From NCBI GenBank assembly GCA_945862165.1, contig CAMAXI010000007.1:62001-126000 (forward strand): a DNA stretch of 64,000 nucleotides, given 5' to 3'. The stretch is from Chryseobacterium gleum (GTDB lineage Bacteria; Bacteroidota; Bacteroidia; Flavobacteriales_D; Crocinitomicaceae). The notes beneath the pieces were generated by a model, which saw only the letters and a list, made by a program, of their open reading frames with translations, was not told the origin of the DNA and made no database searches. Shown one piece after another: positions 28,379 to 37,006 of the stretch. Both the position numbers and the translations under genes were made by a program. The first letter of the stretch is position 1. Each line of letters starts with the position of its first letter.

Positions 28379-28762
28379 ATGAAAACAGTTTATTTTTTTT
28401 CGTTATGTATTTTACTTTTTGCATGTAACACTACTCCAGAAATTACCGAGGAACCAAAGAAAGTTCGTGTAATGAATCAATCGACTACAAAAAATGGGAT
28501 TACGACAGCGAAATTTACTGTTTGGGGAAATTGTGGCATGTGTAAAGAAACAATCGAAAAATCTTTAAAAATTAATGGTGTTAAACATGCAGATTGGCAC
28601 ATTGAAAGTAAAATATTGACGGTTTCTTTGGATACGGCTCTTGTGGATTTGCAAACGGTTCAACAAGCAGTCGCTAGTGTTGGCTATGATAATGTTAAAT
28701 ATACTGGGGATTCAAAGGCGTATGCAAAATTACATGCGTGTTGTCAATACGAACGCAAATAA
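28379..28762 (+). CDS. Lipoprotein with heavy-metal-associated (HMA) domain
   Basis: 127 residues. A lipoprotein signal with lipobox LLFAC gives a lipidated Cys at residue 16. After a short linker the HMA fold (about 40-110) has the metal site GNCGMCKETIEKSL with the CxxC pair, and the end of the chain carries a further HACC cluster. These domains bind soft metals such as Cu(I) and pass them between proteins. A membrane-anchored periplasmic HMA domain fits copper handling, but no metal ATPase or copper regulator lies next to it. The gene is preceded by its own -7 box. Confidence 0.85.
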   Translation: MKTVYFFSLCILLFACNTTPEITEEPKKVRVMNQSTTKNGITTAKFTVWGNCGMCKETIEKSLKINGVKHADWHIESKILTVSLDTALVDLQTVQQAVASVGYDNVKYTGDSKAYAKLHACCQYERK

Positions 28763-28827
28763 TAATATAGTGCACAAAGCGTAATAATTATTTAACATGC
28801 AGCGGTAATTGATTACGTATATATACT

Positions 28828-28852
28828 TAAATTTGTACTCTTTTTATTTTTG
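28828..28852 (+). promoter_or_regulatory. Two candidate -7 elements before the LuxR-type regulator
   Basis: TAAATTTG (28828-28835) and TATTTTTG (28845-28852) both match TAnnTTTG, 35 and 18 bases before the ATG at 28870. The first has TTG at 28809-28811 as a poorly spaced -33 candidate. Which is used cannot be decided. Confidence 0.35.
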
Positions 28853-28869
28853 TAATTCATTTTTTAACA

Positions 28870-29505
28870 ATGATTCATATTTTCTTGGTAGACGATCATA
28901 AAATTCTTCGTAAAGGATTGAAAATTTTGTTGGAATCTGAACGAAATTTTAAAGTGGTTGGAGAAGCAAATTCTGTAAGAGAAGCAATCACTGCAATTTC
29001 TTCCGCAGAAAAAATTGACGTAGTTGTTACGGGTATCAATTTACCAAATGAATCCGGTTTAGAGCTTGTAAAATATCTTACAGCAAATACTCCTAGTGTT
29101 AAAAGTCTCGTTTTTTCCATGAACCTTGCATGTTCTTACGCGTTAAAGGCGATGGAAATAGGTGCTAGTGGGTATGTAACCAAAAATTGTGAGGACTTTG
29201 AATTAATCAATGCTATAATGGAGGTACATCATGGAAACACTTTCGTTTCGGAATCAATAATCGAGGAACTAACTAAAAATCAAACAGCTAAATCAGTACA
29301 TGAAATTCCAATATCCCCCAGGGAATTAGAGGTTTTAAAGCATATTATTGATGGTTGGAGTAATAAAATGATCGGAGATATGATGTATGTAAGTGAAAGT
29401 ACGGTCAACACGCATCGCTATCATTTAATGAAAAAATTGAAGGCTAAAAATTCAGCGGATTTGGTGCGTATCGCGTTCTCTAAAAATTTGATTAATCAAA
29501 ATTAG
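28870..29505 (+). CDS. NarL/LuxR-family response regulator with a Gly in place of the phosphoacceptor Asp
   Basis: 211 residues. The receiver (about 1-120) keeps the acidic pair (FLVDDHK), the switch Ser (LVFSMN) and the conserved Lys (GYVTKNCE). At residue 55, where NarL-type proteins have the Asp of LLDLNMP, this one reads VVVTGINLP, so phosphorylation in the usual way is not possible. The C-terminal LuxR helix-turn-helix (about 145-205) is intact: ISPRELEVLKHIIDGWSNKMIGDMMYVSESTVNTHRYHLMKKL. No kinase gene is adjacent. It may work constitutively or through a ligand or partner. The 3' end overlaps the convergent FISUMP gene by 14 bases. Confidence 0.9.
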   Translation: MIHIFLVDDHKILRKGLKILLESERNFKVVGEANSVREAITAISSAEKIDVVVTGINLPNESGLELVKYLTANTPSVKSLVFSMNLACSYALKAMEIGASGYVTKNCEDFELINAIMEVHHGNTFVSESIIEELTKNQTAKSVHEIPISPRELEVLKHIIDGWSNKMIGDMMYVSESTVNTHRYHLMKKLKAKNSADLVRIAFSKNLINQN

Positions 29506-30154
29506 AACGCATACATCGAACACTTAAACCACCATTTACTTCAAAGTTGTAGTGATTTACAGTTGTTGTAGAAAAATACCACATCCAAGCAAACCCTTTG
29601 TAATCCAATGTATTTGACCAATAATAGGCAAATGTTTGTTGAAATATATAATTCCCAGTAAGCATTCTACTTCCAGCAAATCCCACTTCTTTAAAAAATG
29701 GAATTTCGCTAGAATTGGACTTTTTCTTGTAAATGAAATTAGAATTGTCCGTTTCAGTTACGTTTACACTATTTGTTTCATTGTAGATTTTGTCAATCGC
29801 TATTTTCCATTCCGCATCTGAAGGTACTTTCCAGCCTGCAGGACAAATACCGCGTTTATCGATTACCGTAGACCAAGTATATAAGTAGCCTTGCTCTTTG
29901 ATTTTATTTTTATCTCCAGCTGGAGCCCATCGGTAAATTTGGTTGGTGTCAGTGTTTAGCGGTGTGTTTATCGTTTTGGTTGTTCGTATAGAGTCGCCAT
30001 TAGAAAATCGGGTGGTTTTTAGATTTTCGAGAAACCATTCTGTACTATCGATGCGAAAGGTTTGGTAAATATTTCCATCCACATCTTTGACACTATTTTG
30101 TGCGGAAATAGTGCGAGAAAACACGATGAGTATTAGTAATGCTTTAAATTTCAT
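29492..30154 (-). CDS. FISUMP-domain secreted protein
   Basis: 220 residues with a signal peptide (ALLILIVFSRTISAQ). The Fibrobacter succinogenes major paralogous domain pattern covers most of the chain: VKDVDGNIYQTFRIDSTEWFLENLK, YLYTWSTV, GICPAGWKVPSDAEWKIAI, AYYWSNTL and the terminal GGLSVRCMRS. The family is common on the surface of Bacteroidota, with no agreed biochemical function. It lies 23 bases after the MORN-variant gene on the same strand, probably in one transcript. Confidence 0.82.
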   Translation of the reverse strand: MKFKALLILIVFSRTISAQNSVKDVDGNIYQTFRIDSTEWFLENLKTTRFSNGDSIRTTKTINTPLNTDTNQIYRWAPAGDKNKIKEQGYLYTWSTVIDKRGICPAGWKVPSDAEWKIAIDKIYNETNSVNVTETDNSNFIYKKKSNSSEIPFFKEVGFAGSRMLTGNYIFQQTFAYYWSNTLDYKGFAWMWYFSTTTVNHYNFEVNGGLSVRCMRSNFD

Positions 30155-30177
30155 GCATTTAAATTTTGCGGTTTGTT

Positions 30178-31026
30178 TTAATTGATTTTACCTTCTGAAA
30201 AGAAAAATCCATCCCGATAGATACTGATAGATTTTAAAAGTCCATTCGTATCATAGTTGTAAATTTTACCCGTGTAAATCGAACCAAATTTGAAATTTCC
30301 AACTTGGTATAATTCATCCTGTTTGTTGTACACAACATTATACCCATTTGGGTCAAATGGACCATCTTTTAAGATTGGACCTGCAACACGAATTGAATTA
30401 AATCCTTTGGTTAGTATTGGTATATTGGAATTGAATGCTAAATCGTTGTGAACGATTGCTTCTACTTTTCCTTGTTTTTTGATATGAATCTGACTACTTA
30501 TAACACCAGATTTTTCATACCAAGTAACATCCCCCCTCACTTTATCTTCTTTTGATTCATAGGATAATGCCAGTGTACCATTGTTGTAAAAGTGTTTAGT
30601 GACACCAAGTTGTTTTCCGTGTTTGTCATAGATGGATATGCTAGAAATTTTTCCACTTGGGAAATAATAAGTTAAAGTGTCATTATAATGTTGGTTGGAA
30701 AAAACGCCTTTTTCTTTAATTACTCCTGTTGGATAAAATTTTTCATAAGGACCATTAGGTACGTTGGATACATATTTTCCTTTTAGTTTTGGTGTTTTAC
30801 CATCTGGATAATATTTAGTCCACATCGCTTCCTTTTTCCCTTTTACCAAGATTCCTTCTTCGACTTTAGTATTTGCGTTATAATTACTATTCGGCAAATC
30901 TTTTCCGTAGTAGGTCATGAATACTGTATCCGTTTTTATTTTAGGGCGATTGGATTGAGAAAACCCGGTTAAATGGAAGCAAATTATCAAGATGAATGCG
31001 GGGTAATTAAGTTTTCTATTTTTCAT
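30178..31026 (-). CDS. Secreted MORN-variant repeat protein (MORN_2 / YwqK-like)
   Basis: 282 residues, signal peptide FILIICFHLTGFSQS. At least five repeats of the form GxWxxYYPDGK or GxxxFYxNG are visible (MWTKYYPDGKTPKLKGKY, PYEKFYPTGVIKEKGVF, TLTYYFPSGKISS, VTKHFYNNGTLALSY, VTWYEKSGVISSQ). Such repeats form extended beta structures. Proteins of this kind are often labelled YwqK-type antitoxin, but nothing here points to a toxin partner and the name should not be taken as function. Confidence 0.75.
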   Translation of the reverse strand: MKNRKLNYPAFILIICFHLTGFSQSNRPKIKTDTVFMTYYGKDLPNSNYNANTKVEEGILVKGKKEAMWTKYYPDGKTPKLKGKYVSNVPNGPYEKFYPTGVIKEKGVFSNQHYNDTLTYYFPSGKISSISIYDKHGKQLGVTKHFYNNGTLALSYESKEDKVRGDVTWYEKSGVISSQIHIKKQGKVEAIVHNDLAFNSNIPILTKGFNSIRVAGPILKDGPFDPNGYNVVYNKQDELYQVGNFKFGSIYTGKIYNYDTNGLLKSISIYRDGFFFSEGKIN

Positions 31027-31346
31027 TTTTGCACAATTTTATGCTTTTACGATGCCAAAGTTACGTAATCTATCGCGTGTTTTATATGATATTTATCATA
31101 AATTTGTTTTTTCATAGTTTTCTATGAGAACCCTATGTTTACTTAACTTTTTGTTAATTTTCACTTCATATTACTACCCTTTTTTATCTTTTTGTGTGTT
31201 GAATTTTGTTTAATAAATACTTGTTCTAAAACACGATAATACTAAATTTAATTTTTGGTTAATAAAAGATATAGAATAGTTGAAAGAAAATTTTATTCGT
31301 AAACCTTATTCCTTGTATATTTGCACCACATTTAAAGCTGTATATA
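31027..31346. other. 320-base intergenic region between the MORN gene and gcvP
   Basis: AT-rich region between divergent genes. It holds a -7 box for the MORN gene on the minus strand (TAACTTTG, plus-strand 31056-31063, leaving a leader of about 26 bases) and the gcvP promoter (31316-31323). Nothing else was recognised; no ORF, RNA fold or glycine-riboswitch-like sequence was evident by eye. Confidence 0.5.
31316..31323 (+). promoter_or_regulatory. Putative -7 element of gcvP
   Basis: TATATTTG matches TAnnTTTG, 24 bases before the gcvP ATG. The -33 region is only T-rich. Confidence 0.45.
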
Positions 31347-34220
31347 ATGAGTGCATTTTCTGAAAGACACATAGGGTCAAATGAAGCTGAAAAGCAAGCT
31401 ATGTTGGCGAAAATTGGAGTTTCTTCCATCGCTGAATTAATCGATAAAACAATTCCATCTCAAATACGTTTGGGACGTGAATTAAATATCTCGGATGCTT
31501 TGACAGAACAAGAATACCTAACACATATTAATGCGTTAGCTTCTAAAAACAAAGTATTTAAATCGTACATCGGATTGGGATATAACGATACAATCACGCC
31601 TTCTGTGGTTCTAAGAAATGTATTGGAAAATCCAGGATGGTACACGGCATATACGCCATACCAAGCGGAAATTTCACAAGGACGTTTAGAGGCTTTGTTG
31701 AACTTCCAAACAATGATTTTGGATTTGACAGGAATGGAAATTGCAAACGCATCTTTGTTGGATGAAGCTACTGCTGCTGCTGAGGCGATGCTTATGTTCT
31801 TTAATTCCCGTTCTAGAAATGATGTTAAAGCAGGAAAAAATAAATTTTTCGTTTCTGAATTTGCTTTCCCACAAACTATTGATGTAATCAAAGGTCGTGC
31901 AGCAAACTTAGGAATAGAATTAGTAATCGCTGATCCAGAGACAGTAACTTTTGACACTACATTCTTTGGAGCATTAACACAATACCCAGATGCATTAGGT
32001 CGTATTCAAGATGTTGCAGGATTTATTACAAAAGCACACGCATTAGAGATTAAAGTTGCAGTTGCTGCAGATATCCTATCCTTAGTGTTATTGAAATCTC
32101 CAGGTTCTTTAGGAGCGGATGTTGTGTTAGGTTCTTCACAACGTTTTGGGGTGCCAATGGGATACGGTGGACCACACGCTGCATTCTTCGCATGTAAAGA
32201 TGAATTCAAACGTACAATTCCTGGTCGTATCATCGGTGTTTCGAAAGATGCAGATGATAACCTAGCGTTACGTATGGCATTACAAACACGTGAGCAACAT
32301 ATCAAACGCGATAAAGCTACTTCCAATATTTGTACAGCACAAGCATTATTAGCAGTGATGGCGAGTATGTATGCGGTATACCACGGACCAGCGCGTTTAA
32401 AAGCGATTGCGACAGATATTCACACAAAAGCGACTACCGTTGCTACCGAATTAAAAAAATTAGGATATACGGTAAAATCGGATAACTATTTTGACACATT
32501 GTGGGTAGAATTACCTGCTACTGTTTCTGTAGCGACCTTGAAATACCAAACAGAGGCAAACGAAATCAACTTACGTTATGTAAATGATTCACAAGTGACT
32601 ATCAGTTTTGGTGAATCTATTACGAATGCAGATTTAAATACCTTAGTAAATGTATTTGCGCAAGTTTCTGTGAAACCAGTTGTAACGGTTGAGAAATCTT
32701 CAACAGTTACCATTGCTGCGAATGATTTACGCACAGAAGCAATTTTAACACACCCAACGTTCAATACCCATCACTCTGAATCTCAAATGATGCGTTACTT
32801 GAAACGTTTGGAAAACAAAGATTTATCTTTAGTACATAGCATGATTCCGTTAGGGTCTTGTACGATGAAATTAAATGCTGCGACGGAATTAATGCCTATT
32901 ACAAACCCATCGTTTGCAAATATGCACCCATTCTGTCCTGTAGAACAAGCGGAAGGATACCACGAAATGTTACGTCAGTTAGAAATCGATCTTTCTGAAT
33001 GTACTGGTTTTGCTGGAACTTCCTTACAGCCAAATTCTGGTGCACAAGGAGAATACGCAGGTTTAATGGTAATGAAAGCATACCACGAATCTCGTGGTGA
33101 TTTCCACCGTAAACACATGATTATTCCTTCTTCTGCCCACGGAACAAACCCAGCTTCTGCGGTGATGGCTGGATTTGAAGTAGTAGTTACTGGTTGTGAT
33201 GAAAACGGAAATATCGACATCGAAGCATTACGTGAAAAAGCAATTGAGTTAAAAGACACTTTAGGTGGTTTAATGGTGACTTACCCATCGACACATGGTG
33301 TATTTGAAGAAGGAATTATTGAAATCACTTCTATCATCCATGAAAATGGTGGACAAGTATATATGGATGGTGCAAATATGAATGCGCAAGTTGGATTAAC
33401 AAATCCAGGAAATATTGGTGCAGACGTTTGTCACTTGAACTTACATAAAACATTTGCAATTCCACATGGTGGTGGTGGACCAGGTATGGGCCCAATCGGT
33501 GTGGCAGCACATTTAGTTCCTTTCTTACCAGGAAGTCCAGTATTAAAAGCTGGTGGAGAGCAAGCAATTCATGCTGTTTCTGCTGCTCCTTATGGTAGTG
33601 CATTGATTTTGTTGATTTCTTATGGATACATCAAAATGTTAGGTGCAAAAGGGTTGAGAGAATCTACGGAAAACGCGATTTTAAATGCAAATTACATCGC
33701 TACGCAATTGAAAGCGCATTACCCAATCTTGTATACAGGTAAAAATGATACGGTAGCACACGAGTTAATCTTAGATTGTCGTGAGTTTAAAAAGAATGCA
33801 GATGTTGAAGTAGCGGATATGGCAAAACGTATGATTGATTTTGGATTCCATGCTCCAACCGTTTCTTTTCCAGTTGCCGGTACATTAATGATTGAGCCAA
33901 CAGAGAGTGAAGATAAAGCAGAATTAGACCGTTTCATTGAAGCAATGATCAAGATTCGTCAAGAGATAGCGGAAATCGAAAATGGACATGCAGATAAAGT
34001 AAACAACTTATTGAAAAATGCACCGCATACCGCAGATTGCATCATCAATAAAAACTGGGAATACCCATACACACCAGCAGAAGCTGTGTATCCAGTAGCT
34101 TACTTGAAAGAGTTTAAATATTGGGTTCCTGTGCGTCGTGTAGACAATGCGTTTGGTGATAGAAACTTAGTGTGTTCTTGTCCAAGTGTAGAGAGTTATG
34201 CGAATGTAGTGGAGGCTTAG
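31347..34220 (+). CDS. gcvP: Glycine dehydrogenase (decarboxylating), P-protein of the glycine cleavage system
   Basis: 957 residues, the full-length single-chain P-protein. It decarboxylates glycine with PLP and passes the aminomethyl group to the lipoyl H-protein. N-terminal half: [50 protein letters not shown]-terminal half: [39 protein letters not shown], and the PLP Lys in [20 protein letters not shown]. The H- and T-protein genes are not in the window. REP-like repeats and a terminator follow. Confidence 0.97.
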   Translation: MSAFSERHIGSNEAEKQAMLAKIGVSSIAELIDKTIPSQIRLGRELNISDALTEQEYLTHINALASKNKVFKSYIGLGYNDTITPSVVLRNVLENPGWYTAYTPYQAEISQGRLEALLNFQTMILDLTGMEIANASLLDEATAAAEAMLMFFNSRSRNDVKAGKNKFFVSEFAFPQTIDVIKGRAANLGIELVIADPETVTFDTTFFGALTQYPDALGRIQDVAGFITKAHALEIKVAVAADILSLVLLKSPGSLGADVVLGSSQRFGVPMGYGGPHAAFFACKDEFKRTIPGRIIGVSKDADDNLALRMALQTREQHIKRDKATSNICTAQALLAVMASMYAVYHGPARLKAIATDIHTKATTVATELKKLGYTVKSDNYFDTLWVELPATVSVATLKYQTEANEINLRYVNDSQVTISFGESITNADLNTLVNVFAQVSVKPVVTVEKSSTVTIAANDLRTEAILTHPTFNTHHSESQMMRYLKRLENKDLSLVHSMIPLGSCTMKLNAATELMPITNPSFANMHPFCPVEQAEGYHEMLRQLEIDLSECTGFAGTSLQPNSGAQGEYAGLMVMKAYHESRGDFHRKHMIIPSSAHGTNPASAVMAGFEVVVTGCDENGNIDIEALREKAIELKDTLGGLMVTYPSTHGVFEEGIIEITSIIHENGGQVYMDGANMNAQVGLTNPGNIGADVCHLNLHKTFAIPHGGGGPGMGPIGVAAHLVPFLPGSPVLKAGGEQAIHAVSAAPYGSALILLISYGYIKMLGAKGLRESTENAILNANYIATQLKAHYPILYTGKNDTVAHELILDCREFKKNADVEVADMAKRMIDFGFHAPTVSFPVAGTLMIEPTESEDKAELDRFIEAMIKIRQEIAEIENGHADKVNNLLKNAPHTADCIINKNWEYPYTPAEAVYPVAYLKEFKYWVPVRRVDNAFGDRNLVCSCPSVESYANVVEA

Positions 34221-34326
34221 ACTTCGACAGGCTCAGTCTGACTTAAGTGATTGTCAGATTGAGCGGAAATGTCAGATTTATCTCAGTCGAAATAAATGTC
34301 AGATTGAGCGGAGTCGAAATCGACAT
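34220..34326. repeat. REP-like intergenic repeats after gcvP
   Basis: Several related units occur in 107 bases: ACTTCGACAGGCTCAGTCTGAC (34220-34241), GTCAGATTGAGCGG (twice) and TGAGCGGAGTCGAA (34305-34318). The last matches 14 of 14 bases at 40127-40140. Inverted copies (TTCGACAGGCTCAG versus TGAGCGGAGTCGAA) can fold on each other. Repeats of this kind are widespread between genes of Bacteroidota. Confidence 0.65.
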
Positions 34327-34343
34327 GAATTTTTTAAAAAATT

Positions 34344-34376
34344 AAAAGGGAGGATGTGATGTCCTCCCTTTTTTAT
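34344..34376 (+). terminator. Terminator after gcvP
   Basis: AAGGGAGGA (34346-34354) pairs with TCCTCCCTT (34362-34370) around a 7-base loop, followed by a T run. Extra A-T pairs extend the stem to 11 bp. It separates gcvP from the ATPase gene. Confidence 0.85.
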
Positions 34377-34378
34377 GT

Positions 34379-34436
34379 CTTTTTCGGAATGTAATCCAAA
34401 AAAATAGGTTCTTTTTTGGATTACATTCCAAAAAAG
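34379..34436. promoter_or_regulatory. 58-base near-perfect palindrome, probable operator of the ATPase gene
   Basis: Left arm 34379-34403 and right arm 34412-34436 are reverse complements over 25 bases with one mismatch. The inner 18 bases (GGAATGTAATCCAAAAAA and its complement) are perfect, with an 8-base centre. The right arm contains the TTTG that serves as -33 element of the downstream promoter, so a protein bound here would compete with polymerase. It has no T run typical of a terminator for the upstream gene. Confidence 0.65.
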
Positions 34437-34447
34437 TTGTATTTTTG
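34415..34447 (+). promoter_or_regulatory. Putative promoter of the AAA/DUF4143 ATPase gene
   Basis: TTTG (34415-34418) and TATTTTTG (34440-34447) with a 21-base spacer. The -7 box is a full match, 18 bases before the ATG. Confidence 0.5.
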
Positions 34448-34464
34448 ATTAAACTCATTTCGAT

Positions 34465-35589
34465 ATGATTACTCGATATATTCAAAAAAGCATTGAAGAT
34501 AAGTTGTTTAAAGGGAAAGTGATTACACTACTAGGCGCAAGACAAACAGGAAAAACTACTTTGTTAAAATTAATTGCAAAGAATTATTCAAAGATGGTTT
34601 GGTTGAATGCCGATGAATATGATATCCAAGAAAAATTCAAGAATCCAACATCAACGGGTTTAAAAGCATTGATTGGAAGTGCCGAGCTTGTGGTCATTGA
34701 TGAAGCGCAAAAGATTTCAGGAATTGGATTGGCACTAAAATTATTAGTGGATAATTACCCATCCATCCAAATAATTGCGACAGGTTCTTCCGCTTTTGAA
34801 CTATCGAATAAATTAAACGAACCTTTAACTGGTAGAAAATTTGAATTTCAATTATATCCAATTACAACAACGGAATTAAATCTACATCATACAGAACTCA
34901 TTGAAAATCGCATGTTACAACATCGATTAGTCTATGGTTATTATCCGGATGTAATCAATAATGAAGGTAACGAAATAGAAATCTTAAAGTTATTAGCGGA
35001 TAGTTATTTATTTAGAGATATTTTGATGCTTGAAAACATTAAAAAACCAGAGAAATTAATTAAATTAATCAAAGCATTAGCATTTCAAGTTGGCAATGAA
35101 GTTTCGTATAATGAAATTGGAAATTTAATTGGATTAGACAGTAAAACGGTAGAATCGTATATTCAAATACTCGAAAAATCCTTCGTTATTTATAAGTTGT
35201 CTTCGTTTAGTAGGAATCAGCGAAATGAATTAAAAAACGGGAAGAAAATTTATTTTTATGATAATGGTATTCGTAATGCATTGATTTCAAACTTTCAATT
35301 AGTAGAAGGCAGACAAGATATTGGTGCGCTTTGGGAGAATTACCTGATTTCTGAAAGGATAAAACAAAATGAATATTTAAAGCGATACGCAAATAGTTAT
35401 TTCTGGAGAACCAAAGATGGATTAGAGATTGATTATGTGGAAGAAGTAAACGGGGTTTTGTCTGCCTATGAATTTAAATGGAATGTCCATAAAAAACATA
35501 GAATTACATCGGTCTTTTCAAAAACATACGGAATTGCGGAGGTAAAAGTGATTACGCCAGAAAATTACATGGAATTTGTTACTTTTTAA
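34465..35589 (+). CDS. AAA_14 / DUF4143 ATPase
   Basis: 374 residues. The N-terminal AAA-type domain has Walker A GARQTGKTT (residues 24-32), Walker B LVVIDEAQ and the sensor stretch IIATGSSAFELS. A winged-helix-like segment follows (VSYNEIGNLIGLDSKTVESY, about 212-232), then the DUF4143 C-terminus, which resembles a nuclease-type core fold (FWRTKDGLEIDYVEE, YEFKWNVHKKHR). The family is very common in accessory DNA of Bacteroidota and archaea, and no cellular function is established. The winged helix and the large palindrome overlapping the promoter suggest self-regulation. Confidence 0.85.
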   Translation: MITRYIQKSIEDKLFKGKVITLLGARQTGKTTLLKLIAKNYSKMVWLNADEYDIQEKFKNPTSTGLKALIGSAELVVIDEAQKISGIGLALKLLVDNYPSIQIIATGSSAFELSNKLNEPLTGRKFEFQLYPITTTELNLHHTELIENRMLQHRLVYGYYPDVINNEGNEIEILKLLADSYLFRDILMLENIKKPEKLIKLIKALAFQVGNEVSYNEIGNLIGLDSKTVESYIQILEKSFVIYKLSSFSRNQRNELKNGKKIYFYDNGIRNALISNFQLVEGRQDIGALWENYLISERIKQNEYLKRYANSYFWRTKDGLEIDYVEEVNGVLSAYEFKWNVHKKHRITSVFSKTYGIAEVKVITPENYMEFVTF

Positions 35590-35671
35590 ACGTCTTTTAT
35601 CTTTTGGTTTATTCCATTAGAATACAACCGATACACTTCTATAATCATTCGATAAAAGAATAAACACCAAA

Positions 35672-35720
35672 ATTTGCGGTGAAAAAGCCTTATTTTCACC
35701 GCATAATCTGCGGTGTAAAT
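35672..35720. repeat. Fic upstream repeat, copy 1
   Basis: A 49-base unit with two inverted half-sites, GCGGTGAAAA (35676-35685) and TTTTCACCGC (35693-35702), separated by 7 bases, then a third direct half-site GCGGTGTAAA (35710-35719). Copy 2 lies 139 bases downstream with two mismatches. Confidence 0.75.
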
Positions 35721-35810
35721 CAACTAAAATAGCAACCATCCCTTTTTTTACCCGCTCAAATTTTACCTTGTACGCCTTTAAAATAATTAGATTAACGAAT
35801 AAAATCGCTA

Positions 35811-35859
35811 ATTTGCGGTGAAAAAGCCTTATTTTTACCGCATAATCTGCGGTGAAAAT
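35811..35859. promoter_or_regulatory. Fic upstream repeat, copy 2, overlapping the fic start codon (probable operator)
   Basis: It has the same architecture as copy 1: GCGGTGAAAA (35815-35824), TTTTTACCGC (35832-35841) and GCGGTGAAAA (35849-35858). The last base of the third half-site is the A of the fic ATG, so binding would block initiation of transcription or translation. Confidence 0.65.
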
Positions 35860-36988
35860 GTATATACACGAAAGAGAACATTGGACTAATTTTATTTGGG
35901 ATAACGATAAATTATCTGTCAAATTATTAGAAGTTAGGTATTTGCAAGGTCGGTTACTAGGCAAAATGGAAGGCTTAGGGTTTGATTTGATTGAAAGTGC
36001 TACGTTAGAATCCCTTATTTTAGATGTCGTTGATACATCTAGGATTGAAGGCGAATTCTTGAATCCAGAACTTGTAAGATCCTCTATTGCAAGAAAATTA
36101 GGTGTGGAAAATGCTGAATTTGTAACGACACCGAGAAATATTGATGGAATTGTTGATGTGATTTTAGATGCAAGCCAAAACTTTGAAAAGCCTTTAACAG
36201 AAGAAAGACTATTTGGTTGGCATAATTCGTTGTTTCAATCAGGATTTAGTGGGCATGTCCCAATTGATGTTGCAAAATATCGTTCAGGTGGGATGAAAGT
36301 TGTTTCCGGTAATTTTGGTAAAGAAAAAATTCATTTTGTAGCTCCATCTGCTGATAGAGTTTTATCCGAAATGGAACGTTTTTTGAATTGGCTTAACGAG
36401 GATACAAAGGTAGATTTAGTAGTGAAATCAATAATTGCCCATTTTTGGTTTGTGACAATTCACCCTTTTGATGATGGCAATGGCAGGATCGCACGTGCAA
36501 TTTTAGATATGTTATTAGCAAAAAGTGATAAAAGTAAAATCCGTTTTTATAGTCTTTCGAATCAAATATTTAAAGAGCATAAAAAATACAATGAAATCAT
36601 TGAGAAAACACAAAAAGGAACCCAAGATATAACAGCGTATTTGGATTGGTTTTTAGGTTGTTTTGAAAGAGCTTTGTTGGCAAGTGAACAAAATTTAGAG
36701 TTAATTTTAGATAAAGCGCACTTTTGGGAAAGACATAAATCCATCCAAGTAAATAAGCGTCAGAGATTTGTAATTAATTATTTTTATGATAATTATTACA
36801 ATGGTGTCGGTTTTTTACGTTCATCGGCGTATGCAAAATTGGTGAAATGCTCTACAGATACTGCTTTGCGTGATTTACAAGATCTAGTCTCCAAAGAAAT
36901 GCTAAAAATTGAAAATAAAGGCAAAAAGACAAACTATATTATAGTAAGTCCCAAGGGAATCCGGATTCCAAAAATTTCAGAATCATAA
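35858..36988 (+). CDS. Fic-domain AMP-transferase with N-terminal inhibitory helix and C-terminal winged helix
   Basis: 376 residues from the ATG at 35858; a GTG at 35852 would add two residues. The N-terminal DUF4172-like domain contains TSRIEG (60-65), matching the inhibitory motif [S/T]xxxE[G/N], in which Glu64 would block ATP. The Fic core has the full motif HPFDDGNGRIAR beginning at His202. The C-terminal domain (about 295-376, QRFVINYFYDNYYNG to KGKKTNYIIV) looks like a winged helix. Fic proteins transfer AMP (or other phospho-groups) to target hydroxyls. It is thus a class II, self-inhibited enzyme, probably repressing its own gene through the GCGGTGAAAA sites. Target unknown. Confidence 0.9.
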   Translation: MYIHEREHWTNFIWDNDKLSVKLLEVRYLQGRLLGKMEGLGFDLIESATLESLILDVVDTSRIEGEFLNPELVRSSIARKLGVENAEFVTTPRNIDGIVDVILDASQNFEKPLTEERLFGWHNSLFQSGFSGHVPIDVAKYRSGGMKVVSGNFGKEKIHFVAPSADRVLSEMERFLNWLNEDTKVDLVVKSIIAHFWFVTIHPFDDGNGRIARAILDMLLAKSDKSKIRFYSLSNQIFKEHKKYNEIIEKTQKGTQDITAYLDWFLGCFERALLASEQNLELILDKAHFWERHKSIQVNKRQRFVINYFYDNYYNGVGFLRSSAYAKLVKCSTDTALRDLQDLVSKEMLKIENKGKKTNYIIVSPKGIRIPKISES

Positions 36989-37006
36989 ACACCTGAACTC
37001 GAAGAT

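Noticed and set aside
28870-29505. Regulator with D55G as a pseudogene
   Set aside because: The frame is intact, other receiver residues and the LuxR domain are conserved, and promoter candidates are present.
30178-31026. YwqK-type antitoxin and thus a toxin-antitoxin pair with the neighbouring gene
   Set aside because: The MORN-variant repeats justify only the repeat family; the neighbour is a FISUMP protein and both are secreted.
31027-31346. Glycine riboswitch before gcvP
   Set aside because: The region is very AT-rich, the promoter lies only 24 bases before the ATG, and no tandem aptamer-like conserved segments were seen.
35672-35860. Two copies of a 49-base repeat as a mini CRISPR array
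   Set aside because: Only two copies, a 90-base non-spacer-like gap, internal palindromes with a third half-site, and no cas gene nearby. An operator fits better.
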